This document shows, piece by piece, positions 54,463 through 63,549 of a stretch of 64,000 nt of DNA. The notes below the pieces were generated by a model. That model was not told where the DNA came from, did no database searches, and saw nothing but the letters and a program-made list of their open reading frames with translations. A program made the translations under genes and the position numbers. How positions within the stretch are numbered: position 1 is the stretch's first letter; every line of letters begins with the position of its first letter. The stretch is from Levilactobacillus cerevisiae (GTDB lineage: Bacteria > Bacillota > Bacilli > Lactobacillales > Lactobacillaceae): assembly GCF_003946245.1 (NCBI RefSeq), contig NZ_RHNN01000007.1, positions 1 to 64,000 of the forward strand, in the 5' to 3' direction.

Positions 54463-55311
54463 TTATTCAGCAATTTTCCCAGTATTGATTACCGGCTGGG
54501 AGCCCCGTTCGTTGATAATTGAGACCATCATGTTGTTGATCAATTGAATCTTTTGATTGTCAGATAAATTCAGACTCGTTTCGGCAGATAACCGTTCAAT
54601 GGCGCCTTCGGTAATGGAAACGGCCCCTTCAACAATAATTTTCCGCGCAGATAAAATGGCTTGCGACTGTTGGCGTTGTAGCATAGCTGAGGCAATTTCT
54701 GTTGCGTAAGCCAAGTGGGTTAACCGTGTTTCAATAATCTCAACCCCCGCAACGTTTAACCGTTCCTGTAGTTCTTCCGTCAAATGATTGGAAACTTCCG
54801 TTGGATTGCTCCGCAGGGTCAGTTCCTTACCATCCCCGAAGTTATCATAGGCATATTCAGACGCCACGTGACGAATGGCTGATTCACTTTGAATTTCCAC
54901 GAACTGTTCGTAGTCTTCAACGGCGAACAAAGCCTTACTGGTGTCAACAACCTTGAAGACAATCACCGCAGCAATTTCCACGGGATTCCCTTGTAAGTCA
55001 TTCACCTTCAGAATGGCGCTGTTGAAGTTCCGCACCCGCAAGGACACCGTAGCCTTGTTGGTCAGTGGGACCGTTAAATACAAACCGGCTTCCCGAATCG
55101 TCCCAATGTAACGACCAAAGAAAGTCAGAACCTTAGATTGATTGGGACTAATGATTGTCAAGCTGCTGGCGCCTAATACGGCGATGACCACCAGGATGAC
55201 ACCCAAAATGACCATACCAATTGCACTGAGGTAAACCCCCGCTGCTAGAACAAGCAAAACTAAAATAAGACCTAAATACCCGTTAATATGAAAAACGTTC
55301 TTTTCTTCCAT
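54463..55311 (-). CDS. SPFH/prohibitin (band 7) domain membrane protein
   Basis: A 282-residue stomatin-like protein. A hydrophobic hairpin (about 10-50) anchors it and an SPFH domain (about 55-215) follows, with the typical AVIVFKVVDTSKALFAVEDY and ETRLTHLAYATEIA segments. The C-terminus is helical. Such proteins scaffold membrane microdomains. I chose the ATG at 55311 with TGGAGTGAG upstream. Neighbours give no specific partner; NfeD-type genes often found with such proteins were not seen. Confidence 0.88.
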   Translation of the reverse strand: MEEKNVFHINGYLGLILVLLVLAAGVYLSAIGMVILGVILVVIAVLGASSLTIISPNQSKVLTFFGRYIGTIREAGLYLTVPLTNKATVSLRVRNFNSAILKVNDLQGNPVEIAAVIVFKVVDTSKALFAVEDYEQFVEIQSESAIRHVASEYAYDNFGDGKELTLRSNPTEVSNHLTEELQERLNVAGVEIIETRLTHLAYATEIASAMLQRQQSQAILSARKIIVEGAVSITEGAIERLSAETSLNLSDNQKIQLINNMMVSIINERGSQPVINTGKIAE

Positions 55312-55422
55312 GAGACTCACTCCAATCCCCTTAATAAGTCTATTATACCCGACTGGCCGCTAAACCCCTAAGAAACCGCTAACTTTCCTGATTTGTTCTT
55401 GGTTTTGGGGTGGTTTACTTTA

Positions 55423-55484
55423 GAAATATGTGGCCTTTGAAACGTGTTACGCGGGGCAGACTCCTGCGCTTAACCCCGGTTCAG
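55423..55484. repeat. Type II repeat, half copy O
   Basis: GAAATATG...GGCC...TGAAACGTG...TACGCGGGGC...GCGCTTAAC matches the left half of copy P, 145 bp away. The right half is missing, so the stem cannot form. Confidence 0.55.
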
Positions 55485-55574
55485 CAATGACCCAGACCTA
55501 GGGTGAGATTTTCCTTTGAGCCTATTTTGTTTTAGCCCGTTTGACTGGTTCTACACGGAGCAACTCGGAAATAT

Positions 55575-55703
55575 GCAGCCTCTGAAACGTGCTACGCGGG
55601 GCAACTGGTTCCGCTTAACAACGCTAAGCAAAGCCCCCAAGCCCGGGGGCCTTCACTTAGCGCCGTTAATGCTCGCCAGTTAACCGCCCCGCTCCGCACT
55701 CTA
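55575..55703. repeat. Type II structured repeat, copy P
   Basis: GCGGGGC-AA-CTGG pairs with CCAG-TTAACC-GCCCCGC, and GCTTAAC pairs with GTTAATGC. The apical hairpin is CGCTAAG...GCCCCC...GGGGGC...CTTAGCG. The right block CCGCACTCTA is identical to copy N. Stem sequences differ from copies N and Q. Confidence 0.65.
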
Positions 55704-55706
55704 TAC

Positions 55707-55743
55707 AAAAAGCCGCCCAACCCTTTTCAGAGTTGAAGCGGCC
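55707..55743 (-). terminator. Terminator of the GcvH-like gene
   Basis: Minus-strand GCCGCTTCAAC...GGTTGGGCGGC hairpin and TTTTT. Confidence 0.87.
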
Positions 55744-55761
55744 CCTATTATTCAGCGAGGA

Positions 55762-56064
55762 TTAGTCTTCTTGAACGTCGACAAACCAAGCTGCATCTGT
55801 ATCGCTACCGTTTAAAGCATCGAAATCGTTAGCCAAAGCTGGGTTAACGGCCGCTACCTTACCGGAAACGGGACTAGGAATGTCAGAAACCGCCTTGTCA
55901 GCTTCAACGCTCAACAGGTTCTCACCCTTCTTCACGTCGTCGCCAACGGCTGGTAACTTGGCAAACTTAACAGTACCTAATTCGTCTTGGCCCTCGGTGG
56001 TCAAACCAATTCGCGTACCATCGTTAACTGCTTTAGTCCAGAAGTACTTTACCATTTCACTCAT
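55762..56064 (-). CDS. GcvH-like lipoyl-carrier protein
   Basis: A 100-residue protein with the glycine-cleavage H fold. The lipoylation lysine is expected at K57 in VEADKAVSDIPSPVSG. It is shorter than true GcvH (about 127 residues), resembling GcvH-L proteins, which in some streptococci and staphylococci partner with a lipoate ligase, macrodomain protein and sirtuin. No glycine-cleavage genes (gcvPT) or such partners are in this window. Possible role: lipoyl-relay carrier (inference). It lies directly downstream of rodA. Confidence 0.85.
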   Translation of the reverse strand: MSEMVKYFWTKAVNDGTRIGLTTEGQDELGTVKFAKLPAVGDDVKKGENLLSVEADKAVSDIPSPVSGKVAAVNPALANDFDALNGSDTDAAWFVDVQED

Positions 56065-56079
56065 AAATATAATCTCCCT

Positions 56080-57285
56080 CTACTTAAACGATTCGTTACG
56101 ACTAAACATGTAACTCTTATAATGATACCGCATTGACATGATTAATCCAATACCTATCAGGTTACCAATCAGTGCAGATCCCCCTTGACTAACAAAAGGT
56201 AATGGAATACCGGTCAATGGGAGTAGCCCAATACTCATCCCAATGTTTTCAAAAACATGGAAGAGAATCATCATGATAACCCCAGTTGAAATGTAGGCGT
56301 AGAAGACGTTCTTCGTATCAAACGTCACCCGAATCATTTGGTAGATCAGCAGGAAGTACAGGAAAATCAGAATACAGCCACCGATGAACCCAAAGTTTTC
56401 ACCGATTACTGAGAAAATCATATCTGATTCCCGCACCGGCACATACACGTGCGAAACGTTGAAGCCCGTCCCGGTGATGCCACCAGAACCAATGGCCTTC
56501 ATACTTTGCCACAACTGATACCCGTTGTTCGAGGTATCTTGGGAGGGATGCAGCCAGGTATCAACCCGGGAGAATTGGTAGGCTTGGAACCCAAACTTTT
56601 CCAAAATCTTCCGTCCGGCATCCGTCGTAACCAATGCCAGTGCCGTACCACCAACGACCGCAATTGCCCCAAAGGCTGGCGCAATAATTTTCCAAGTGAT
56701 CCCAGAAACCAGGATTACCCCACCCACGATGGCGAAGAACACCAACATGGTCCCAAAGTCATTTTGGAGTTTTAATAAGATTGGAATTGGCGCCGTCCAC
56801 AAGATCAGTTTACCAATCAATGCCCAGTCAGTACGCATGGTATGAATCGGATTGGCATTATTGTGTTCCGTCACCACCCGCGCCAGCATCAAGATGAAAG
56901 CTGGCTTCATGACTTCAGAAGGTTGGAAGGTCAACGATCCAATTGCAAACCAACTCCGGGCACCCGTGTTAATGTAGTACGCCCGACTGTAGAAGACCAA
57001 CACCGCCAGCAGGAGGAATATGCCCAGCCCGTACAGCAGCGGTGCGACTTTCCACAGTTGCTCTGAATCAAATTGCATAATGATAATGATGGCGATGGTC
57101 CCAATCACATACCAAGCGATTTGCGAGATCACAGCCGACGTAATACTGGTCGCACTACTATCATGATTCGCCGCCACGTAGATTGAAGCCAGCCCAATCA
57201 GCGCCAACATGAGGACACAAAAGATGATTCCCCAGTCGATGCGTGATTCCGCCTCGCCCCTTTTTTCTGTCGCATTCTTTGCCAA
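56080..57285 (-). CDS. rodA: SEDS peptidoglycan polymerase, RodA type
   Basis: A 401-residue polytopic SEDS glycosyltransferase with about ten transmembrane helices. It polymerises glycan strands for the elongasome, with a class B PBP partner. The segments TGARSWFAIGSLTFQPSEVMKP (from 'TGARSW', about 118) and GLLPLTGIPLPFVSQGGSAL (about 355) are family hallmarks. I prefer RodA to FtsW because of the mbl gene just upstream and the rod shape of the organism. It lies between DUF2969 and the GcvH-like gene. Confidence 0.9.
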   Translation of the reverse strand: MAKNATEKRGEAESRIDWGIIFCVLMLALIGLASIYVAANHDSSATSITSAVISQIAWYVIGTIAIIIIMQFDSEQLWKVAPLLYGLGIFLLLAVLVFYSRAYYINTGARSWFAIGSLTFQPSEVMKPAFILMLARVVTEHNNANPIHTMRTDWALIGKLILWTAPIPILLKLQNDFGTMLVFFAIVGGVILVSGITWKIIAPAFGAIAVVGGTALALVTTDAGRKILEKFGFQAYQFSRVDTWLHPSQDTSNNGYQLWQSMKAIGSGGITGTGFNVSHVYVPVRESDMIFSVIGENFGFIGGCILIFLYFLLIYQMIRVTFDTKNVFYAYISTGVIMMILFHVFENIGMSIGLLPLTGIPLPFVSQGGSALIGNLIGIGLIMSMRYHYKSYMFSRNESFK

Positions 57286-57327
57286 AATGATTGCTCCTTA
57301 ATTCAAACTAAGTTTTGATTTCAATTA

Positions 57328-57364
57328 TAAAGGCCGAAGTGAAATTCGACGTTTCACCCCGGCC
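57328..57364 (-). terminator. Terminator of the DUF2969 gene
   Basis: Minus-strand GGCCGGGGTGAAA...TTTCACTTCGGCC hairpin and TTTAT. Confidence 0.78.
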
Positions 57365-57381
57365 AACTTTACCAAAATTTA

Positions 57382-57606
57382 TTAACCGCGGTGCAAGTGA
57401 TAGTCCTTTAAGAGCAACTCGACACCTTCGTCAACGGATTTTACGCGGTAAACGTCTCCGTCGTTCAATTGGGCTTCTAAGCGATCTTCCACTGGTGTCA
57501 CAGTGCCAATCGTTTCGTCGCCAATCTTGAGGACGGACATGGTGCCACCGTCTGGGAGCTTTTGTTCATCAACTTTTACTTGTACAGATTTTTCTCGTTT
57601 GCTCAT
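57382..57606 (-). CDS. DUF2969 family small protein
   Basis: A 74-residue soluble protein of the DUF2969 family, found in lactobacilli and relatives. The central segment IGDETIGTVTPVEDRLEAQL and the C-terminal KSVDEGVELLLKDYHLH are the family pattern. No function known. It lies 12 bp after yidD and before a terminator, in the mbl-yidD-DUF2969 unit. Fold likely alpha/beta with two strands. Ribosome binding site AAAGGAGA precedes the ATG. Confidence 0.85.
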   Translation of the reverse strand: MSKREKSVQVKVDEQKLPDGGTMSVLKIGDETIGTVTPVEDRLEAQLNDGDVYRVKSVDEGVELLLKDYHLHRG

Positions 57607-57618
57607 GCCAACTCTCCT

Positions 57619-57921
57619 TTATTTGCTGGGGGATTCTGGATGTTCTTCGTCTAACTTCATGGCCTGGCGGTAAGCTTGTTCAGCCGCCACGTTCCGTCGT
57701 AAGGAAAAATGATCGGGTACCGGATCCACGCCGCCCCGCACAAACGGGTGACACCGTAGAATCCGCGCGATACCCATCAAACCGCCCTTGAACGCACCGT
57801 GTTGTGCCAACGCCTGCAACATGTAATTGGAACAGGTCGGATAATACCGGCAGGTTGGCGGAAAGAGCGGTGAAATCCACCGTTGGTATCCGCGAACCAG
57901 CCAAGTTAAAATGTGGCGCAA
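57619..57921 (-). CDS. yidD: Membrane protein insertion efficiency factor YidD
   Basis: A 100-residue peripheral membrane protein helping YidC-dependent insertion. The family motif [17 protein letters not shown] (about 22-38), the two Cys residues and [13 protein letters not shown] (about 57-69) are clear. Start is a TTG at 57921 with AAAGGGGG upstream. It follows mbl by 27 bp and precedes DUF2969 by 12 bp. Length is slightly above the usual 70-90 residues because of an acidic C-terminal tail. Confidence 0.93.
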   Translation of the reverse strand: MRHILTWLVRGYQRWISPLFPPTCRYYPTCSNYMLQALAQHGAFKGGLMGIARILRCHPFVRGGVDPVPDHFSLRRNVAAEQAYRQAMKLDEEHPESPSK

Positions 57922-57948
57922 CGCCAGGCCCCCTTTTTCTAACGCGTC

Positions 57949-58953
57949 CTAGTTGTTTTCTTTAGCCGTCTTGGTATCCATGTGTTCCAAGAGCACACCA
58001 GCACCCTTAGCCACGTTGTCCAGTGGGTCTTCAGAAATGATGACTGGCACCGTCAACCGTTCGGAGAAGAGCTTGTCGATACCATCGAGCAAGGCCCCTC
58101 CACCAGTCAGCATGATACCCCGATCAATGATGTCGGCAGCCAATTCTGGTGGTGTCGTTTCCAACACGGCCATGGCTGCGGCAACAATTTGATCCACGGA
58201 GTCATGGATAGCAATTTCAACTTCGGCAGCGTTGATGGTCGTCGTGGTTGGCATCCCGCTAACGGAGTCCCGGCCACGAACGTCCATCGTCTTTTCTTCG
58301 TTGCCAGGTTCTGGGTAAGCTGTCCCAATCTTAATCTTGATGGTTTCAGCCGTTCGTTCCCCAATAATCAAGTTGTGATTGTGCTTTAGGTAATTAACAA
58401 TCTCAGCGTTCATCCGGTCACCAGCAACCCGAATAGAACGACTAGAAACAATGTCTCCTAACGAAAGGATGGCAATGTCACTGGTCCCACCACCCATGTC
58501 GATAACCATGTTACCGCTAGGCTTAAAGATGTCCATGCCAGCACCCAACGCAGCCACTTTAGGTTCTGCTTCGAGGTAAACCTTGGCACCACCGGATTTT
58601 TCGGCAGCCTGAATAATGGCCTTCCGTTCAATCTCGGTGATGTTCGTTGGCGCACAGATCATGATGTTTGGCTTAGATAAGAAGCCCTTCACACTTAATT
58701 TGTTGATGAAATAGGAGAGCATGGCTTCGGTAATGTCGAAATCAGAAATGACCCCATCCTTCAACGGACGAATCGCCCGGATATTACCAGGTGTCCGACC
58801 CACCATTCGGTAGGCTTCGGAGCCCACTGCTAATACCTTATCAGTCTTTGTGTCGATTGCTACGACTGATGGTTCATTTAATACGATTCCCTTGCCGACA
58901 ACGTAGATTAAAACGTTCGCCGTACCTAGGTCAATGCCAATATCTTTCGCCAT
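57949..58953 (-). CDS. mbl: Actin-like rod-shape protein (Mbl/MreB paralogue)
   Basis: A 334-residue second MreB-family actin. Phosphate motifs IDLGTANV (about 6-13) and MGGGTSDIA (about 163-171), and the adenosine motif LTGGGALL (about 288-295) are present. It differs from the mreB gene at 29287 by many substitutions (for instance the start MAKDIGIDLG rather than [12 protein letters not shown]). Position next to murA and the atp operon is that of mbl in bacilli. Promoter with extended -10 at 58998. Confidence 0.92.
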   Translation of the reverse strand: MAKDIGIDLGTANVLIYVVGKGIVLNEPSVVAIDTKTDKVLAVGSEAYRMVGRTPGNIRAIRPLKDGVISDFDITEAMLSYFINKLSVKGFLSKPNIMICAPTNITEIERKAIIQAAEKSGGAKVYLEAEPKVAALGAGMDIFKPSGNMVIDMGGGTSDIAILSLGDIVSSRSIRVAGDRMNAEIVNYLKHNHNLIIGERTAETIKIKIGTAYPEPGNEEKTMDVRGRDSVSGMPTTTTINAAEVEIAIHDSVDQIVAAAMAVLETTPPELAADIIDRGIMLTGGGALLDGIDKLFSERLTVPVIISEDPLDNVAKGAGVLLEHMDTKTAKENN

Positions 58954-58997
58954 TCTTATGCGTCCTCCTGAATTTAAATGCCAATTTTCAACATTTC

Positions 58998-59006
58998 ATT
59001 ATAACA
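58998..59006 (-). promoter_or_regulatory. Extended -10 promoter of mbl
   Basis: Minus-strand TGTTATAAT, preceded by TA as at mreB. The -35 is weak (TTTAGA at 17 bp). Confidence 0.5.
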
Positions 59007-59089
59007 TAAACTACGTGAACTCTAAATGCTTTCTCCGGCTCTTACCGAATTCGCAAATATTTACGCAGCATCACCCATTCATGCGTAAC

Positions 59090-59113
59090 AAAAAGGCGGC
59101 ATCACTGCCACCC
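59090..59113 (-). terminator. Terminator of murA
   Basis: Minus-strand GGTGGCA...TGCCGCC hairpin and TTTTT, just after the murA stop codon. Confidence 0.82.
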
Positions 59114-59122
59114 CGCTAAATA

Positions 59123-60430
59123 CTAATTATTAACGTGTGCGTTTTTCAAAACAACCGCATCGTTATCCGGTACAGAAACCCGTTTCACTTCTGCACCAAG
59201 GGCTGCTAACTTCTTGTGGAAGTCGTAGTAACCCCGGTCTAAGTACTTCAAGTTCGTCACTTGGGTGTACCCTTCAGCAACCAATCCCGCCAGAACCAGG
59301 GCCGCCGCAGCACGTAAATCAGTTGCAGCAACTTCAGCACCGTTAAAGTCGGTCGGTCCGTGCATCACGACTGTCCGGCCGTTCACTTGGTACTTAGCGT
59401 TCATGCGCCGGAGTTCTTCCAGATGCATGAAGCGGTTCTCAAAGACCGTTTCAGTCATAGTGCTGGTTCCCTCTGCGGCTAACTGCAAGATGGTCATTTG
59501 TGGTTGCATATCCGTTGGGAACCCAGGATATGGTAACGTTTTCACGTCAGTTGGCTGTAATTTCTCAGGGCCAATCACGCGAATGCCAGCAGGTTCTTCA
59601 GTTACCTGAACACCCATTTCTTGTAATTTAGAGATTAAGGGTTTGTTGTGTTCCACGATACCGTCTTGAATTAAGACGTTTCCGTGAGTTAATGCAGCAC
59701 CAACCATGAAGGTACCAGCTTCGATTCGGTCCTGAACCACACTGTGTTCAGTGCCGTGCATCTTCTCAACACCGTCAATCCGCAAGGTTTCCGTCCCAGC
59801 ACCGCGAACGTGCGCACCCATTTTGTTCAGGATGTTAGCAAGATCGACAATTTCTGGTTCACGGGCAACGTTATCAATCACGGTTGTCCCCTGAGCCAAG
59901 CAGGCGGCCATCAGGATATTCTGAGTTGCACCCACGCTAGGGAAATCTAAGTAGATATGTGCACCCTTCAATTGATCAGCAAAGGCTTCAATGTAGCCAT
60001 CATGCTGTTCAATTCGGGCACCCAAAGCTTCTAAGCCTTTCAAATGCAGGTCGATTGGCCGCGTCCCAATGGCACAACCACCAGGCAAAGCCACTTTGGC
60101 GTGACCTAAGCGGGCTAAGAGTGGCCCCATCACAACAATTGATGCCCGCATCTTGGAGACATATTCAAACGGTGCCTCACTGGATACTTGCTTGGTCGCA
60201 TCAATTGTCACTTCTCGTTTAGCTTCATCAAAATCGACGCCTAAATTCAAGAAGCGTAAGACTTTATTCATCGTGTATACATCAGACAAAACCGGAACAT
60301 TTGCTAAGTGAGTGAGTCCGTCTTGCGCAAGAATCGAGGCTGCTAAGATTGGCAGTACGGCATTCTTGGCGCCTTCAATGTGGACCACACCAGTTAAGCG
60401 GTTCCCACCATGAACGATAATTTTTTCCAT
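59123..60430 (-). CDS. murA: UDP-N-acetylglucosamine 1-carboxyvinyltransferase MurA
   Basis: A 435-residue enzyme for the first committed step of peptidoglycan synthesis, transferring enolpyruvate from PEP to UDP-GlcNAc. K22/N23 are in GAKNAVLP. The fosfomycin-reactive cysteine is in [11 protein letters not shown] (C118), so the enzyme is not of the Cys-to-Asp resistant kind. Location beside ywzB and atpC is the usual one for the principal MurA of lactobacilli. A second murA copy is common in Firmicutes but is not in this window. Confidence 0.96.
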   Translation of the reverse strand: MEKIIVHGGNRLTGVVHIEGAKNAVLPILAASILAQDGLTHLANVPVLSDVYTMNKVLRFLNLGVDFDEAKREVTIDATKQVSSEAPFEYVSKMRASIVVMGPLLARLGHAKVALPGGCAIGTRPIDLHLKGLEALGARIEQHDGYIEAFADQLKGAHIYLDFPSVGATQNILMAACLAQGTTVIDNVAREPEIVDLANILNKMGAHVRGAGTETLRIDGVEKMHGTEHSVVQDRIEAGTFMVGAALTHGNVLIQDGIVEHNKPLISKLQEMGVQVTEEPAGIRVIGPEKLQPTDVKTLPYPGFPTDMQPQMTILQLAAEGTSTMTETVFENRFMHLEELRRMNAKYQVNGRTVVMHGPTDFNGAEVAATDLRAAAALVLAGLVAEGYTQVTNLKYLDRGYYDFHKKLAALGAEVKRVSVPDNDAVVLKNAHVNN

Positions 60431-60457
60431 GGGATACCTCCAGAGATTTTTATGGGT

Positions 60458-60688
60458 CTACCGTAACAGATAGCCCAGGTTACGAACGTTATCGATGAAG
60501 TCTAAAAAGAACGAACTACAGCCAAATCCAACGGCCACCGACAGCATCACGATTAAGACGCGCGATTGTCGGGGGTAAAACGTCATTAATCGCTCAATGT
60601 GTAACGCGGAAATCGCCCAAAAAGCGAGTCCAATAAAAAACAAGTGACTGATGATCGTTAATATTCCCTGTAGTCCTATGAGTGACAT
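60458..60688 (-). CDS. DUF1146 (YwzB) small membrane protein
   Basis: A 76-residue protein with two hydrophobic segments (about 7-26 and 44-64). The motifs LTIISHLFFIGLAFWAI and FYPRQSRVLIVMLSVAVGF are the YwzB/DUF1146 pattern. Function unknown; conserved between the ATP synthase operon and murA in Firmicutes. It lies 27 bp before murA and likely shares its transcript. No ribosome binding irregularity. Confidence 0.9.
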   Translation of the reverse strand: MSLIGLQGILTIISHLFFIGLAFWAISALHIERLMTFYPRQSRVLIVMLSVAVGFGCSSFFLDFIDNVRNLGYLLR

Positions 60689-61002
60689 TCCCTCAATCCT
60701 TCCTAAACATTCTCACTAACTATAGCATAAAATTTCGTCCTTGTCCTTGAGATTCCCATAAAATCGGCGTTTGTAATATTACATTTCTTCTAATTCACCG
60801 GATGAACTGAACAAACCATTTGTTAAATTAATGTTTGAACTACTTAACTGACCAGTCACAACATCATTGAACGGCTACTGTTTGCCCAGCGTTCATACCA
60901 TAAACGAACTGCACTTTGCGCAAAAAATCACGACCGTATTATTTCGTACTAAGCTAGGTGAATGACCACAACTAAAGCGGAAAAATAGTTGAATCCCATT
61001 TT

Positions 61003-61188
61003 ATGCAGGAAAAAGTATCGCGAATTCTACGAAATCTGCTCCAACCGCAGGAAGCTCAAGGTATTGCGGACAAACTCAGAACGATTGCCACTGAATATTT
61101 GGGGGTCGTGCCCGCTGATGGTCAGTCACAAGGTAACCACACATTGAAAGTTAAAATACAAACTTCCCCTCTACCCAGCAATCAGTGA
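61003..61188 (+). CDS. Doubtful small ORF in the atpC-ywzB gap
   Basis: A 61-codon frame (MQEKVSRILRNLL...) with reasonable amino-acid composition and helical character, but no good ribosome binding site and no recognised family. It may be a gene remnant or chance. The surrounding 60689-61350 has no other feature I can support. Listed only so that this stretch is not overlooked. Confidence 0.2.
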   Translation: MQEKVSRILRNLLQPQEAQGIADKLRTIATEYLGVVPADGQSQGNHTLKVKIQTSPLPSNQ

Positions 61189-61344
61189 GAACACTAAAAG
61201 TAGCATTGTCTAAACCGACCGAATTACCGTTCACCAGCTTTAAGCTAGAACGTCGTGGACACGATACAGTACATCTGTGAGACAGTCCTCCCCCCCACGG
61301 CTCAGATCAAAATTAACACATACACTACAAGAAGGCCTGCAAAC

Positions 61345-61555
61345 AAACGTTGCCAGTCCAGCGATACTAACATCAATTTCACGTTAAACAATCAATCGTA
61401 ACCGGAGGAGGGCAGAGATGGAGGCAGCTGTGTCGACGGCCTTACCTGAGCGAACTTCTCAGGTTAAGCCGTGGGATGAGTTTGGAGACTAGCGACTTTT
61501 GACAGGCTTCAAACCGAGCCAGGGGACCGCCTCCCAGGCCGCAGGTGGCAACCAC
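61345..61555 (+). repeat. Type I structured element, copy M
   Basis: Begins with flank GTTGCCAGTCCAGCGA and AACCGGAGGAGGGCAGAGATGG. Hairpin 1 is TTACCTGAG...CTCAGGTTAAG, hairpin 3 is GTTTGGAG...CTTCAAAC, but hairpin 2 is cut short: GGCCGCAGG runs straight into the tail TGGCAACC. The roughly 40 bp with CACAGC and GAATCTC are lost, as expected from recombination between two GCCGCAGG copies. Confidence 0.7.
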
Positions 61556-61621
61556 CAACTAGTGTTGCGGATTGAATCCTTGTTAGCTGGGCTCTATCTT
61601 TTGAATTTTCAGCCTGGAGAC

Positions 61622-61657
61622 AAAAAAACGGCCACCACCCGTAGGTGACAGACCGTT
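61622..61657 (-). terminator. Terminator of the atp operon
   Basis: Minus-strand AACGGTCTGTCACC...GGTGGTGGCCGTT hairpin and TTTTTTT, 20 bp after the atpC stop codon. Confidence 0.9.
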
Positions 61658-61678
61658 TGAACAAGAATTTGTTTGAGT

Positions 61679-62098
61679 TTAGTGCTTGGCAACGTTGATC
61701 CGGTTAACCGCACGCCGTAACGCAACCTCAGCCCGTGCAAGGGAGTCGGCGTCGTGAGCAGCATGTGCCTTTTCAATCGTTGCTTGGGCACGTTGACGAG
61801 CACTTTCAGCCCGATTGACGTCAATATCGTCTTGACGTTCCGCACTGTCTGCAACAATGGTCGCCACGTTGTCGGAGAATTCCAAGAAACCACCATTAAC
61901 GGCGATTTTATCTTCCTTCTCTCCCAATTTTACTCGGGTCTCATCAACTTCCAGAGAAGCGATGAGCGGCACGTGGTTATACATAATCCCAAGTTCACCA
62001 ATTGTAGTCTTCACAACTAATAAGTCGCTCGACCCTTCGTAAACTTGGCCATCAGGGGTAACGATACTAACAGATAACACTGATTGATTATCAGCCAA
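61679..62098 (-). CDS. atpC: ATP synthase epsilon subunit
   Basis: A 139-residue F1 subunit of the rotor stalk. The N-terminal beta sandwich (about 1-85; LSVSIVTPDGQVYEG) is followed by a helical hairpin (about 90-139) that can inhibit ATP hydrolysis. Start is a TTG at 62098 with AGGGAGGG upstream. It lies 13 bp after atpD and is the last gene of the atp operon. In lactobacilli the enzyme mainly works as a proton pump. Confidence 0.96.
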   Translation of the reverse strand: MADNQSVLSVSIVTPDGQVYEGSSDLLVVKTTIGELGIMYNHVPLIASLEVDETRVKLGEKEDKIAVNGGFLEFSDNVATIVADSAERQDDIDVNRAESARQRAQATIEKAHAAHDADSLARAEVALRRAVNRINVAKH

Positions 62099-62111
62099 TT
62101 AGAATCCCTCC

Positions 62112-63533
<1,422 letters not shown>

Positions 63534-63549
63534 TTAATTCCTCCCGTCA

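Noticed and set aside
2743-61555. Type I elements as a CRISPR array or as insertion sequences
   Set aside because: Copies are dispersed, of varying stem sequence and in both orientations, with no regular spacers; no transposase gene is in or near any copy.
2743-61555. Type I elements as ordinary rho-independent terminators
   Set aside because: They are much larger, lack U-tracts after the outer stem, and neighbouring genes such as rny, usp and the 6S-like RNA have separate clear terminators.
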